Shown here piece by piece: positions 17,702 to 25,980 of a stretch of 64,000 nt of DNA. Below the pieces are notes generated by a model that ran no database searches, was not told where the DNA came from, and saw nothing but the letters and a program-made list of their open reading frames with translations. The first letter of the stretch is position 1, and each line of letters begins with the position of its first letter. The translations under genes were made by a program, and so were the position numbers. Source of the DNA: RYN-230 sp963770535 (GTDB lineage: Bacteria > Actinomycetota > Actinomycetes > Streptosporangiales > Streptosporangiaceae); NCBI GenBank assembly GCA_963770535.1, contig CAVYPZ010000003.1, positions 2,108,001 to 2,172,000 on the forward strand, written 5' to 3'.

Positions 17702-18868
17702 GTGAGGACCGGGGCCTACCTGTACCCCTGGGACGTGGACGGCGACCCGGCCGCCGCGGACCGCATCGCCGGGCTCGGGCTGACCGGGATCACGCTCGCC
17801 GCCGCCTACCACGCGGTCCGGGCGGTGACCCCGTTCCATCCGCGGCACCGCATCGTGACCCGGGACGCCGGGGTGTACTACCGGGCGGACCCCGCCCGCT
17901 GGGACGGCGTGCGGCTGCGGCCCCCCGCCTGGGACCCGGCCGCCGCGGGCCCGGCCGCGGCGGGCCGGGCCGGCTCGTTCGAGCGGGCCGCCGGCGCGCT
18001 GCGCGCCGCAGGCATCAGCGTCACCGCCTGGCTCGTCCTCACCCACAACTCCCGGCTCGCCGGGCCGGGGGAGTACTCGGTGCGCAACGCGTTCGGCGAC
18101 GTGTACCCCTGGGCGCTGTGCGCCGCCTCGCCAGCCGTCCGCGAGTACGCGGCGGGGCTGGCGGCGGAGGTCGCCGCGCTTCCCGGGGTGGATGCGATCG
18201 AGCTGGAGGCGTGCGGCTGGTACGGCTTCGAGCACGGCAGCGCGCACGACAAGACGGGCAGCGTGGCGGGCCCGGCCGGCGCGGCCGGCGGCTGGCTCCT
18301 GTCGCTGTGCTTCTGCCCGGTGTGCTCCGGGGCTTACCGGTCAGCCGGGGCGGACCCGGCCAGGCTCGCGGCCCAGGTCCGCGGGGCCGCCGACGGGGGC
18401 CCCGCGCTGCCCGGCGACGAGGCCGTCCTGCTCGGCCAGGCCCGGGCCGCCGCCTCCGGCCGGCTGCTCACCGACGTGCTCACCGCGGCCCGTGCCGCGG
18501 CCCCGGGGCAGCCCGTCCTGGTGCACTCCGACCCCGATCCGCGCGCCACCGGCGCGAACCCGGGTTATGACCCGGCCGTGCTGTGCGGCCCGGGCGGCGC
18601 GGACGGCATCGTGCTGGCCTGCGGGAACCCGGCCACGGCGCCGGCCCTGGTCGCCCGCACCGCGGCGGTCACCCCGCGCGGCGCCCGGATCGCCGCCGTC
18701 CTGCAGGCCGTGGCCGGCCTGGGCGCCCGGCCGGAGACCCTGCCCGCCCAGGCCGCCGCGGTCCGCGCCGCCGGCGCCACCGAGCTGCGCCTCTACCACG
18801 CGGGCCTGGCCGCCGGGAGCGACCTCCAAGCCATCAGGAAGCTCTGCCAGGCGCCCCCCCGGCTGTAG
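17702..18868 (+). CDS. Uncharacterised protein at the end of the uronate operon
   Basis: I do not recognise a named family for this 388-residue protein. The opening RTGAYLYPWDVDGD and the alternation of AG-rich helices with short strands suggest a TIM-barrel-like fold, as in glycoside-hydrolase-like proteins. Acidic residues in DAIELEACGWYGFEHGSAHD near 165 could be catalytic. A cysteine pair, LCFCPVC near 205, could bind metal. No signal peptide is seen, so it should be cytoplasmic. GTG 17702 has GGAGCAGGA upstream and the gene starts 29 bases after the semialdehyde dehydrogenase. Its position suggests action on a uronate-containing glycoside, which is only an inference. Confidence 0.7.
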   Translation: MRTGAYLYPWDVDGDPAAADRIAGLGLTGITLAAAYHAVRAVTPFHPRHRIVTRDAGVYYRADPARWDGVRLRPPAWDPAAAGPAAAGRAGSFERAAGALRAAGISVTAWLVLTHNSRLAGPGEYSVRNAFGDVYPWALCAASPAVREYAAGLAAEVAALPGVDAIELEACGWYGFEHGSAHDKTGSVAGPAGAAGGWLLSLCFCPVCSGAYRSAGADPARLAAQVRGAADGGPALPGDEAVLLGQARAAASGRLLTDVLTAARAAAPGQPVLVHSDPDPRATGANPGYDPAVLCGPGGADGIVLACGNPATAPALVARTAAVTPRGARIAAVLQAVAGLGARPETLPAQAAAVRAAGATELRLYHAGLAAGSDLQAIRKLCQAPPRL

Positions 18869-18907
18869 CAGCGGCCGGCCTGGGACCCCGCCCGCCTGGC
18901 CAGGCCC

Positions 18908-18931
18908 GGCCCGGCCCTGCCCGGCCGGGCC
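18908..18931. terminator. Hairpin between convergent genes
   Basis: GGCCCGGCC (18908-18916) and GGCCGGGCC (18923-18931) form a 9-bp all-GC stem with a 6-base loop. It lies in the 85-base gap between the convergent genes ending at 18868 and 18954, so it can act as a terminator for both. No U-tract follows, as is common in actinomycetes. Confidence 0.55.
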
Positions 18932-18953
18932 AGCCACCCCGGAGCGTGACCGC

Positions 18954-19811
18954 CTAGCCGCCCGCGGCCGCAGCCGCCTGCTGGTAGAGGTGATGCACCG
19001 CAGGCCCGAAATAGCTGCTGTAGGAGATGTCGGGGGTGGCGCCGCCCTGCTGGTATCCGCCGATCACCCCGACGAGGATGCCGCTCCGTGTCCGCTGGTC
19101 GAAATCCGTGACCCAGGGGCTGCCGCTGGTGCCGTCGGTGTACCCGCCGCATGCGAACCGCAGCTGGGTGGCGGTCTGCCCCGAGGACCAGTTGAGGCAC
19201 GTAATCGGAACATCAGCGCTGTTCGGGTATCCGGTCACCCGGACCAGGTACCGGTACGCCCTGTCAACGCCCAGCCGGTCAGCACCGAGAATGTCCTCGA
19301 TGTTCCGCCCGTCGTGCGGCTCCAGCGCGACGAAGCCGACGTCCAGGTCAGGATCCGATGACCTGGCCCATTGCGGCGCGACCAGCAGCCGCTTGACCGC
19401 CCAGATGCCGAAGGGTGCCTGGCCGTCGTGATAGTCCGGCACGAAGACGATGTCTTTCCGGTACCCCTGGCCGTCACCGTTGTTGATGCAGTGGGCGGCA
19501 GTGATCAGCAGGTTCCGTCCCGGGCTGGACACCACGCTCGCGGTGCAGAAGTGATCGTCCCGGCCGTTCTGGAAGAACAGCGCGCCGACACGCAGTCCCA
19601 GCAGGGTGGCGTGCGCGTCCGGCGACTGGCCGGGTACCGGCAGCGGGCGCTGCGGCTGCCCGTAGAACGGCCTGGCCTCGATCAGCCGGTGCGGGGTCCA
19701 GAAGACGGTCAGCCCGCGGGGATGGCCTGCCGCCCCCAGGGGGGAACACGCGGCGACTGCGGCCACCGCGCCGGCCGCGGCCAGCGCCCCGAGCTTCACG
19801 ATTGCCTTCAT
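18954..19811 (-). CDS. Secreted trypsin-like serine protease (probable lipoprotein)
   Basis: This 285-residue protein has an N-terminal export signal ending in a lipobox-like VAAC near residue 22. The catalytic triad of an S1-type protease is visible: ITAAHC (His, near 104), DLDVGFVAL (Asp, near 150) and GTSGSPW (Ser, near 227). FCTASVV precedes the histidine segment as expected. ATG 19811 was preferred; a TTG at 19826 would add five residues. It resembles the V8/trypsin-like secreted peptidases of actinomycetes. Its substrate is unknown. Confidence 0.85.
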   Translation of the reverse strand: MKAIVKLGALAAAGAVAAVAACSPLGAAGHPRGLTVFWTPHRLIEARPFYGQPQRPLPVPGQSPDAHATLLGLRVGALFFQNGRDDHFCTASVVSSPGRNLLITAAHCINNGDGQGYRKDIVFVPDYHDGQAPFGIWAVKRLLVAPQWARSSDPDLDVGFVALEPHDGRNIEDILGADRLGVDRAYRYLVRVTGYPNSADVPITCLNWSSGQTATQLRFACGGYTDGTSGSPWVTDFDQRTRSGILVGVIGGYQQGGATPDISYSSYFGPAVHHLYQQAAAAAGG

Positions 19812-19958
19812 GTCATCCGCCCGCAACCTCTGGGTAGCGCGCTGACGTGCTCACCTGCACCTTATGCGGCTGCGGGGACCAGACGGCCCGAACCCCCGCC
19901 GTGACCCGTTAGGGGCCGTGGCCGGGCGGCCAGCGGGCCGCCCGGTGCCGGTCCCCGG

Positions 19959-20141
19959 CTACCTGGCCCGGTAGGCACGGTGGCGGGCCAGCTGGAACCG
20001 CAGCCAGGCGACGTTGTGCTCATCGTAATGGTGCCTGCAGTTCTCGCAGATGCTGCCGTGTCCCTCGAATCGGGAGCAGGTGCATTTGGTGCACGACCCC
20101 GTTCCGGCCCGCGCTGGCCCGCGCTTGGTACCCATAGCCAT
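19959..20141 (-). CDS. Small Cys-rich (zinc-ribbon-like) protein
   Basis: This 60-residue basic protein has the cysteine pattern CTKCTCSRFEGHGSICENC followed by HHYDEHN, giving five Cys and three His that could bind zinc. GAGAGGGGAA lies upstream of the ATG at 20141. I believe it is a real small gene because the cysteine spacing is compact and orderly, but I cannot assign a function. It stands alone between the protease and the PucR regulator. Confidence 0.6.
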   Translation of the reverse strand: MAMGTKRGPARAGTGSCTKCTCSRFEGHGSICENCRHHYDEHNVAWLRFQLARHRAYRAR

Positions 20142-20285
20142 GGCGCTGCGGTTCCCCTCTCCCTGAACGGCCTGAGCGGGGGCCTGTGTCTCCCTGGTCT
20201 GCTCAGGTGATTCTCTGAATGGACGGCCGGCCGGGCGCGGTGGTTGTCAGGAATGGCGGCCGGCTTCCCGGGGGGTAAATCCCGC

Positions 20286-21950
20286 CTATCCCAGGCTGCC
20301 AGCAGCTCCGGGCGGATGAGGCATCCGCCGCGCGGTGAGCAGGGCGACGTGCAGCGACGTGCGTGACTCCGCCGAGTCGAGGCTGACCCCGAGGATCCGC
20401 TCGATGTGCCGCAGCCGCTCGTACAGGGTGGGCCGGGCCAGGTGGGCCCGGGCGGCGGCCTCTGCCTTGTTACCCCCGGCCGCCAGGTAAGCATCCAGCA
20501 CGCTGACCAGGCCGGTGCCGTGCGCGGCATCGTAGTCGCGCAGCGGCCCCAGCTCACGGTCCACGAACGTCGCGAGCCTGGCGTCCTGCCCGAGCAGCGA
20601 GAGCAGGCCGCGCAGCCGCAGGTCGGACAGGCGGTAAAAGGGCCGTCCGTCCCGCGGTCCCGGGGCCTCCGCGGCGGCGTCCGCGACCTGCCGCGCCTCC
20701 AGCAGCGAGCGCCGGACCTCGCGGATGCCGCTGGCGGCCGCGCCCACCCCGATCACCGGCTCCCCGCCCGGCATGCCGTAGGGCCGCCTGGCCCGGCGGG
20801 CCAGCGCGCGCCGGGCCGCGGCGCACACCGGGGCCAGCACCTGCTCCGGATCGGCCCCCGCGCCGGCGGACAGGAGCGCGCCGGCCCGCAGGTCATCCAG
20901 GGAGCCGACCAGCGCGGGGATCCGCTCGGCGCGGCAGGCGTCCGCGAACGCCTCGGCCAGGTCCAGCACACGGGCCTGGGCCAGCAGGCCGGTGCCGCCC
21001 TCCGGTGACCTGATCACGGCGGTGATCAGCCGCCGGCCGGTGACCGGCACGCCCAGCGCCCGGCACCGGGCGGCCATCTCGTCGGGGTCAGCATCTGGCT
21101 GCCCCAGCAGGATGCTGATCAGGGTCCGGTGCGCCTGCCGTTCCAGGCTCTCCTGCTGCCGGGCCAGAAGCCGCCCCAGCGCGAGCGTGGTGGCCGCCCG
21201 CTCCACCAGGGCGGTGTCCGCCGGGGCGGGCGGCCCGCCGCAGACCAGGATGACCCGCCCCCAGTCCTCGCCGCGCGCGCCCACGGCGGTGACCAGCCAG
21301 CCCGGGCCGGGGTGGTAGGCGGTGCGGGGCGAGGCCGGCACCGAGGCGGAGCGGGTCCCGAACCCGGCCAGCAGGGCGGCCGGATCGGCCCCGGCAGGCT
21401 CGCAGGCGAGCACGTGATGGGACAGGTCTTCCAGGATCAGCGGCCTGCCTGCCAGCAGCGCGGCCTCCCGGAGGATGTCAGCGGGCCCGGCGCCGGCCAC
21501 GGCCAGGTCGGTGAACACCTCGTGCAGCCGGGCCGAGGCCCGCAGCTGCTCCAGCTGGTCGTCGATGATCAGGCCGTGCACCGCCTCGGTGATCTCGATG
21601 AACGGGACCTCGCGGGTGAACACGATCAGCGGCAGGCCGTGCTCCCCGGCGGCCGTGATCAGCGCGGCGGGCAGGCTGCCGGTGTACTTGCGGCCCAGCT
21701 CGACCGCGAGGGCGCTCACCCCCACCCCGGCCAGCCCGGCCACGTAGGCACCGAGCAGCGGCTCCTCGTCCGGCAGCGCTATCCCGGTGGTGAGGACCAG
21801 TTCGCCGCCGCGCAGCAGCCGGGCCGCGTCGGCGAACTCGATCGCGTGGACCCAGCGGACCGGCGCGCCCAGCCCGCGGGACCCCGCCACCACCCGGGGG
21901 TCCCCCCGCTGCACCACGTCCAGCCGCAGCACCTCCGCCACCGTGGGCAC
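20286..21950 (-). CDS. PucR family transcriptional regulator
   Basis: This 554-residue regulator has the PucR layout. The N-terminal PucR domain starts at PTVAEVLRLDVVQRGDPRVV, with GELVLTTGIALP near 60. A GGDEF-like middle region follows. The C-terminal helix-turn-helix of the CdaR/PucR type includes YLAAGGNKAEAAARAHLARP and TLYERLRHIERILGV. GTG 21950 is preceded by AGGAGGAGG; longer readings to 22082 lack this. It is divergent from an aminotransferase/semialdehyde dehydrogenase pair and probably activates it in response to a nitrogen compound such as beta-alanine or a pyrimidine derivative. Confidence 0.88.
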   Translation of the reverse strand: MPTVAEVLRLDVVQRGDPRVVAGSRGLGAPVRWVHAIEFADAARLLRGGELVLTTGIALPDEEPLLGAYVAGLAGVGVSALAVELGRKYTGSLPAALITAAGEHGLPLIVFTREVPFIEITEAVHGLIIDDQLEQLRASARLHEVFTDLAVAGAGPADILREAALLAGRPLILEDLSHHVLACEPAGADPAALLAGFGTRSASVPASPRTAYHPGPGWLVTAVGARGEDWGRVILVCGGPPAPADTALVERAATTLALGRLLARQQESLERQAHRTLISILLGQPDADPDEMAARCRALGVPVTGRRLITAVIRSPEGGTGLLAQARVLDLAEAFADACRAERIPALVGSLDDLRAGALLSAGAGADPEQVLAPVCAAARRALARRARRPYGMPGGEPVIGVGAAASGIREVRRSLLEARQVADAAAEAPGPRDGRPFYRLSDLRLRGLLSLLGQDARLATFVDRELGPLRDYDAAHGTGLVSVLDAYLAAGGNKAEAAARAHLARPTLYERLRHIERILGVSLDSAESRTSLHVALLTARRMPHPPGAAGSLG

Positions 21951-22104
21951 CCGCCACCTCCTCCTGCCGCCCGCCGCCCCGCGCGCCCTCACGGCTTTTC
22001 CCGCGTTCCGCTCCCCGATAACGGACATATCGCCCGCCCGGACGCATCGCGCACGGGAAGAGTCGCGGCCGCCTGATGCCACCAGGGTACGGACGGCTGA
22101 TCAT

Positions 22105-22136
22105 AGTGTCAGGATCAGGGGGCGATTGGTGACACT
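22105..22136. promoter_or_regulatory. Candidate operator between PucR gene and aminotransferase
   Basis: AGTGTCA (22105-22111) and TGACACT (22130-22136) are perfect 7-bp inverted arms separated by 18 bases, ending about 40 bases before the aminotransferase start. The 228-bp region between the two divergent genes holds no other clear signal. A PucR-type regulator is the likeliest ligand, by position only. Confidence 0.45.
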
Positions 22137-22178
22137 GTGTCGGAGGCGGGGCGGGGGTCCCTCGGCCAGACTGGGGGG

Positions 22179-23477
22179 ATGTCGGAACTCCTTGAGCGGC
22201 ACCGCCGCGTCCTCCCCAACTGGGCCGCCCTCTACTACGACCAGCCGCTGGAACTCACCAGCGGCAGCGGCAGCCGCGTCACCGACGCCGGCGGCCGCAG
22301 CTACCTGGACTTCTTCTGCGGGATCCTGACCAACATGCTGGGCTACGACGTACCCGAGGTCCGCGAGGCGGTCCAGCGCCAGCTCGATACCGGCGTGGTG
22401 CACACGTCCACCCTGTACCTGATCCGCAACCAGGTGGAGCTGGCCGAGAAGCTGGCCCGGCTGTCCGGCATCGAGAACGCCAAGGTGTTCTTCACCAACT
22501 CCGGCACCGAGGCCAACGAGACCGCGCTGATGCTGGCCACCGCGGCCCGCCGGTCCAACCAGGTGCTCGCGCTGCGCAACAGCTACCACGGCCGGTCCTT
22601 CGGGGCGGTCGCCATCACCGGCAATGGCGCGTGGAAGAGCTCGCCCCTGGCCCCGTTCGCCGTGCACTACCTGCACGGCACCGACCGGCAGCTGCCCGCT
22701 TTCGCCGGGCTGGGCGACGCCGACTACACCGCCGCGTGCGTCCAGGACCTGCGGCACGTGCTGGCCACCGCGACCGCGGGGGATGTGGCCTGCCTGATCG
22801 CCGAGCCAGTGCAGGGCGTCGGCGGGTTCACCATGCCTCCCGACGGGCTGCTGGGTGAGTACGCCGCCGTGCTCCGGGAGCGCGGTGCGCTGCTGATCTC
22901 GGATGAGGTGCAGACGGCGTGGGGCCGCACCGGCGAGCACTTCTGGGGCATCGGCGCGCACGGCGTGACGCCCGACATCATCACGTTCGCCAAGGGCCTC
23001 GGCAACGGGTTCGCCATCGGTGGCGTGATCGCCCGGGGTGAGCTGATGGACGGGCTGCCCGGGAACGGCATCTCGACCTTCGGCGGCAACCCGCTGTCCA
23101 CCGCCGCCGCCAACGCCACCCTCGACTACGTGCTCTCCCACGACCTGCAGCGCAACGCCGCCGAGCTCGGCAGCATGATCATCAGCGGGCTGCGCGAGGC
23201 GGCGGAGCCGCTGGCCGCGGTGGCTGAGGTCCGCGGCAAGGGCCTGATGTTCGCCGTCAACCTGGTCGACCCGGCGACCGGCGCGCCCAGCCCGGCGCTG
23301 GCCACCCGGATGCTGGAGGAGACCCGTGAGCGCGGCCTGCTCATCGGCAAGGGCGGCCTGTACGGGCACACGCTGCGGATGGCCCCGCCGATGAACCTGT
23401 CCGAGGCCGATGCCAAGGAGGGCCTGGGCATCCTGGCTGACGCCCTGCGCGCGGTGAATGAGGAGGACACCAAGTGA
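22179..23477 (+). CDS. Class III omega-amino acid aminotransferase
   Basis: This 432-residue PLP enzyme shows FFTNSGTEANETALMLATAA near 105, SYHGRSFGAVAITGN near 135, the LISDEVQTAWGRTG segment near 240 and the PLP lysine in IITFAKGLGNGF near 270. It resembles alanine-glyoxylate/beta-alanine type aminotransferases. With the coupled semialdehyde dehydrogenase (GTGA overlap), the likely route is beta-alanine or 3-aminoisobutyrate to malonate or methylmalonate semialdehyde. ATG 22179 was preferred over GTG 22137, which would run into the operator-like repeat. Confidence 0.87.
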   Translation: MSELLERHRRVLPNWAALYYDQPLELTSGSGSRVTDAGGRSYLDFFCGILTNMLGYDVPEVREAVQRQLDTGVVHTSTLYLIRNQVELAEKLARLSGIENAKVFFTNSGTEANETALMLATAARRSNQVLALRNSYHGRSFGAVAITGNGAWKSSPLAPFAVHYLHGTDRQLPAFAGLGDADYTAACVQDLRHVLATATAGDVACLIAEPVQGVGGFTMPPDGLLGEYAAVLRERGALLISDEVQTAWGRTGEHFWGIGAHGVTPDIITFAKGLGNGFAIGGVIARGELMDGLPGNGISTFGGNPLSTAAANATLDYVLSHDLQRNAAELGSMIISGLREAAEPLAAVAEVRGKGLMFAVNLVDPATGAPSPALATRMLEETRERGLLIGKGGLYGHTLRMAPPMNLSEADAKEGLGILADALRAVNEEDTK

Positions 23478-24979
23478 CGGGCGCCAAGCACATCAGCCAC
23501 TGGATCGGCGGGCAGCGCTGGGACGGCGTGGCCGAGCGGCACGGCGACATCTACGACCCCGCCACCGGCGAGGTGACCGGGACCGTCGACTTCGCGTCGG
23601 CCGCGGTGGTGGATGACGCGGTCGCCGCGGCGGCCAAGGCCTTCCCCGGATGGCGGGCCGCGTCGCTGGCCAGGCGGGCCGGCGTGCTGTTCGCGTTCCG
23701 CGAGCTGCTCGCCAAGCGCACCGATGAGCTGGCCGCGCTGATCAGCGCCGAGCACGGCAAGGTGGCCGGTGACGCGGCCGGCGAGGTGGCCCGGGGACTG
23801 GAGGTCGTTGAGTTCGCCTGCGGGATCCCGCACCTGCTCAAGGGTGGTTTTTCCGAGAACGTTTCGACCGGCGTCGATGCCTATTCGATCCGTCAGCCGC
23901 TGGGCGTGGTCGCCGGCATCACCCCGTTCAACTTCCCCGCCATGGTGCCGATGTGGATGTTTCCCCTCGCCATCGCCTGCGGCAACGCCTTCGTGCTCAA
24001 GCCCTCGGAGAAAGACCCGTCGGCGTCGCTGCTGCTGGCCCGGCTGTGGGCCGAGGCGGGCCTGCCTGAGGGCGTGTTCAACGTGGTCCAGGGCGACAAG
24101 GAAGCCGTGGACTCCCTGCTCAGGCACCCCGACGTCCGGGCGGTGAGCTTCGTCGGGTCCACCCCGATCGCCCGCTACGTCTACGAGACCGGGACGGCGG
24201 CGGGCAAGCGCGTCCAGGCCCTGGGCGGCGCCAAGAACCACATGGTCGTGCTGCCGGACGCGGACCTCGACCTGGCCGCGGACGCCGCGGTGTCCGCGGG
24301 GTTCGGCTCCGCGGGGGAGCGCTGCATGGCCGTGTCCGTGCTGGTGGCGGTCGGCTCGGCCGGTGACGAACTGGTCGCCAAGATCACTGAGCGGGTGGCG
24401 CGGCTGCGGGTGGGGCCAGGTACCGATGAGCGCTCGGAAATGGGCCCGCTGGTCACCGGGGCGCACCGGGACAAGGTCGCGTCGTACCTCGATTCCGGGG
24501 TCCGGGAGGGCGCGACGCTGGCCGTGGACGGGCGGGTGCATCCGGTCATCGGCGGCAGCGGGGGCGGGTTCTGGCTCGGGCCCAGCGTGCTCGACCACGT
24601 GACCCCGTCAATGGGCTGCTACACCGACGAGATCTTCGGCCCGGTGCTTTCTGTCGTGCGCGCCTCCAGCTACGCCGATGCGGTCCGGCTGGTCAGCGAG
24701 AACCCGTACGGCAACGGGACCGCGATCTTCACCAACGACGGGGGCGCGGCCCGCCGCTTCGTGTTCGACGTCGAGGCCGGCATGGTCGGGGTGAACGTCC
24801 CCATCCCGGTGCCGATGGCGTATTACTCGTTCGGCGGCTGGAAGGCGTCGCTGTTCGGGGACACCCACGTCCATGGCACCGAGGGCGTGCACTTCTACAC
24901 CAGGGGGAAGGCGGTCACGTCGCGCTGGCTTGACCCGAGCCATGGCGGCGTGAGCCTGGGGTTCCCGGTCAATAAGTAG
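23474..24979 (+). CDS. mmsA: (Methyl)malonate-semialdehyde dehydrogenase, CoA-acylating
   Basis: This 501-residue enzyme of the MmsA/IolA branch shows PLGVVAGITPFNFPAMVPMW near 140, FVGSTPIARYVYETG near 223 and the branch-typical cysteine segment GSAGERCMAVS near 278. IFGPVLSVVR (near 385) and MVGVNVPIPVPMAYYSFGGW near the C-terminus are also diagnostic. It converts malonate or methylmalonate semialdehyde to acetyl- or propionyl-CoA with NAD and CoA. Translation is coupled to the aminotransferase by a four-base overlap. Confidence 0.92.
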   Translation: MTGAKHISHWIGGQRWDGVAERHGDIYDPATGEVTGTVDFASAAVVDDAVAAAAKAFPGWRAASLARRAGVLFAFRELLAKRTDELAALISAEHGKVAGDAAGEVARGLEVVEFACGIPHLLKGGFSENVSTGVDAYSIRQPLGVVAGITPFNFPAMVPMWMFPLAIACGNAFVLKPSEKDPSASLLLARLWAEAGLPEGVFNVVQGDKEAVDSLLRHPDVRAVSFVGSTPIARYVYETGTAAGKRVQALGGAKNHMVVLPDADLDLAADAAVSAGFGSAGERCMAVSVLVAVGSAGDELVAKITERVARLRVGPGTDERSEMGPLVTGAHRDKVASYLDSGVREGATLAVDGRVHPVIGGSGGGFWLGPSVLDHVTPSMGCYTDEIFGPVLSVVRASSYADAVRLVSENPYGNGTAIFTNDGGAARRFVFDVEAGMVGVNVPIPVPMAYYSFGGWKASLFGDTHVHGTEGVHFYTRGKAVTSRWLDPSHGGVSLGFPVNK

Positions 24980-25083
24980 CCCGCCGGCTACCCCACCGCT
25001 GGCTGGGCTGAACGCGCAGGCCCGCTGCGCCAGTTGCTGGCCGGGCTGCGCATGTCCTGCGGGCCGGGGGTACAAGGCACAGC

Positions 25084-25911
25084 ATGACCGTTCTGGTGGG
25101 GACCTCGGGGTGGCAGTACCGGGACTGGCGCGGGGGGCTGTATCCGGAGGGCGTGCCGCAGAAGCGGTGGCTGGAGCATTACGGCACGCGGTACATGACG
25201 GTGGAGAACAACGGCACGTTTTACCGGTTGCCGGCGCGGGAGACGTTCGAGGGGTGGCGGCGGCGGACGCCCGGGGACTTCGTGATGGCGGTCAAGGGGA
25301 GCCGGTACCTGACTCATGTGCGCAGGCTGCGGGATCCGGCTGAGCCGGTGGCGCGGCTGCTCGGGGCAGCGTCTGGTCTCGGGCCTAAACTGGGGCCGAT
25401 CCTGCTGCAGCTGCCGCCGACGATGACCGCCGAGCCCGGGCTGCTGGATGCGTGCCTGAAGGAGTTCCGGGAGGCCTGGCCCGCGGTCCGGGGGGACGGG
25501 CCGGAGGTGCTGCGCATCGCGGTCGAGCCGCGGCACGAGACGTGGTGGACCGACGGGGTGCGGGGGATCCTGGCTGAGCATGATGCTGCCCTCTGCTGGG
25601 CGGACCGGCTCGGGCGGCCGGTCACTCCGCTGTGGCGGACGGCCGGCTGGGGGTTCCTGCGCTTCCACGAGGGTGCCGCGGACCCATGGCCCCGCTACGG
25701 GGAGGACGCCCTGCGGTCCTGGGTGGGCCGGATCAGGGAGGCCCGCCTGACCCGGGCCGACGTGTACGTCTACTTCAACAACGACCCGGGCGGCGCTGCC
25801 GTCGTGAACTCCGCCGAGTTCGCGGCGCTGGCCCGGCGGGCCGGGCTGGCGCCGACCCGCACTCCCGGGGTCGGTGAGGTCGCCCTGACCCCGCCGTTAC
25901 CGACGTGGTGA
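25084..25911 (+). CDS. DUF72 (YecE family) protein
   Basis: This 275-residue protein is recognised as DUF72 by GTSGWQYRDWRGGLYP at the N-terminus, ENNGTFYRLP near 42, RYLTHVRRLRDP near 77 and YVYFNNDPGGAAVVNS near 235. The family is a TIM-barrel protein present across bacteria; its biochemical role is not established. It stands alone behind mmsA, about 100 bases away, and ends at a strong hairpin. Confidence 0.9.
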   Translation: MTVLVGTSGWQYRDWRGGLYPEGVPQKRWLEHYGTRYMTVENNGTFYRLPARETFEGWRRRTPGDFVMAVKGSRYLTHVRRLRDPAEPVARLLGAASGLGPKLGPILLQLPPTMTAEPGLLDACLKEFREAWPAVRGDGPEVLRIAVEPRHETWWTDGVRGILAEHDAALCWADRLGRPVTPLWRTAGWGFLRFHEGAADPWPRYGEDALRSWVGRIREARLTRADVYVYFNNDPGGAAVVNSAEFAALARRAGLAPTRTPGVGEVALTPPLPTW

Positions 25912-25920
25912 TCCGCGGGT

Positions 25921-25958
25921 GCGGTGCTGGCGGGCGTGAAGACGCCCGCCGGCACCGC
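25921..25958. terminator. Strong bidirectional hairpin terminator
   Basis: GCGGTGCTGGCGGGCG (25921-25936) pairs with CGCCCGCCGGCACCGC (25943-25958) around the loop TGAAGA: a 16-bp stem with one G-U pair. It lies between the convergent DUF72 and SGNH hydrolase genes and should end transcripts from both. Confidence 0.8.
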
Positions 25959-25980
25959 TGAGCGGCCAGCCCGCCAGTGG

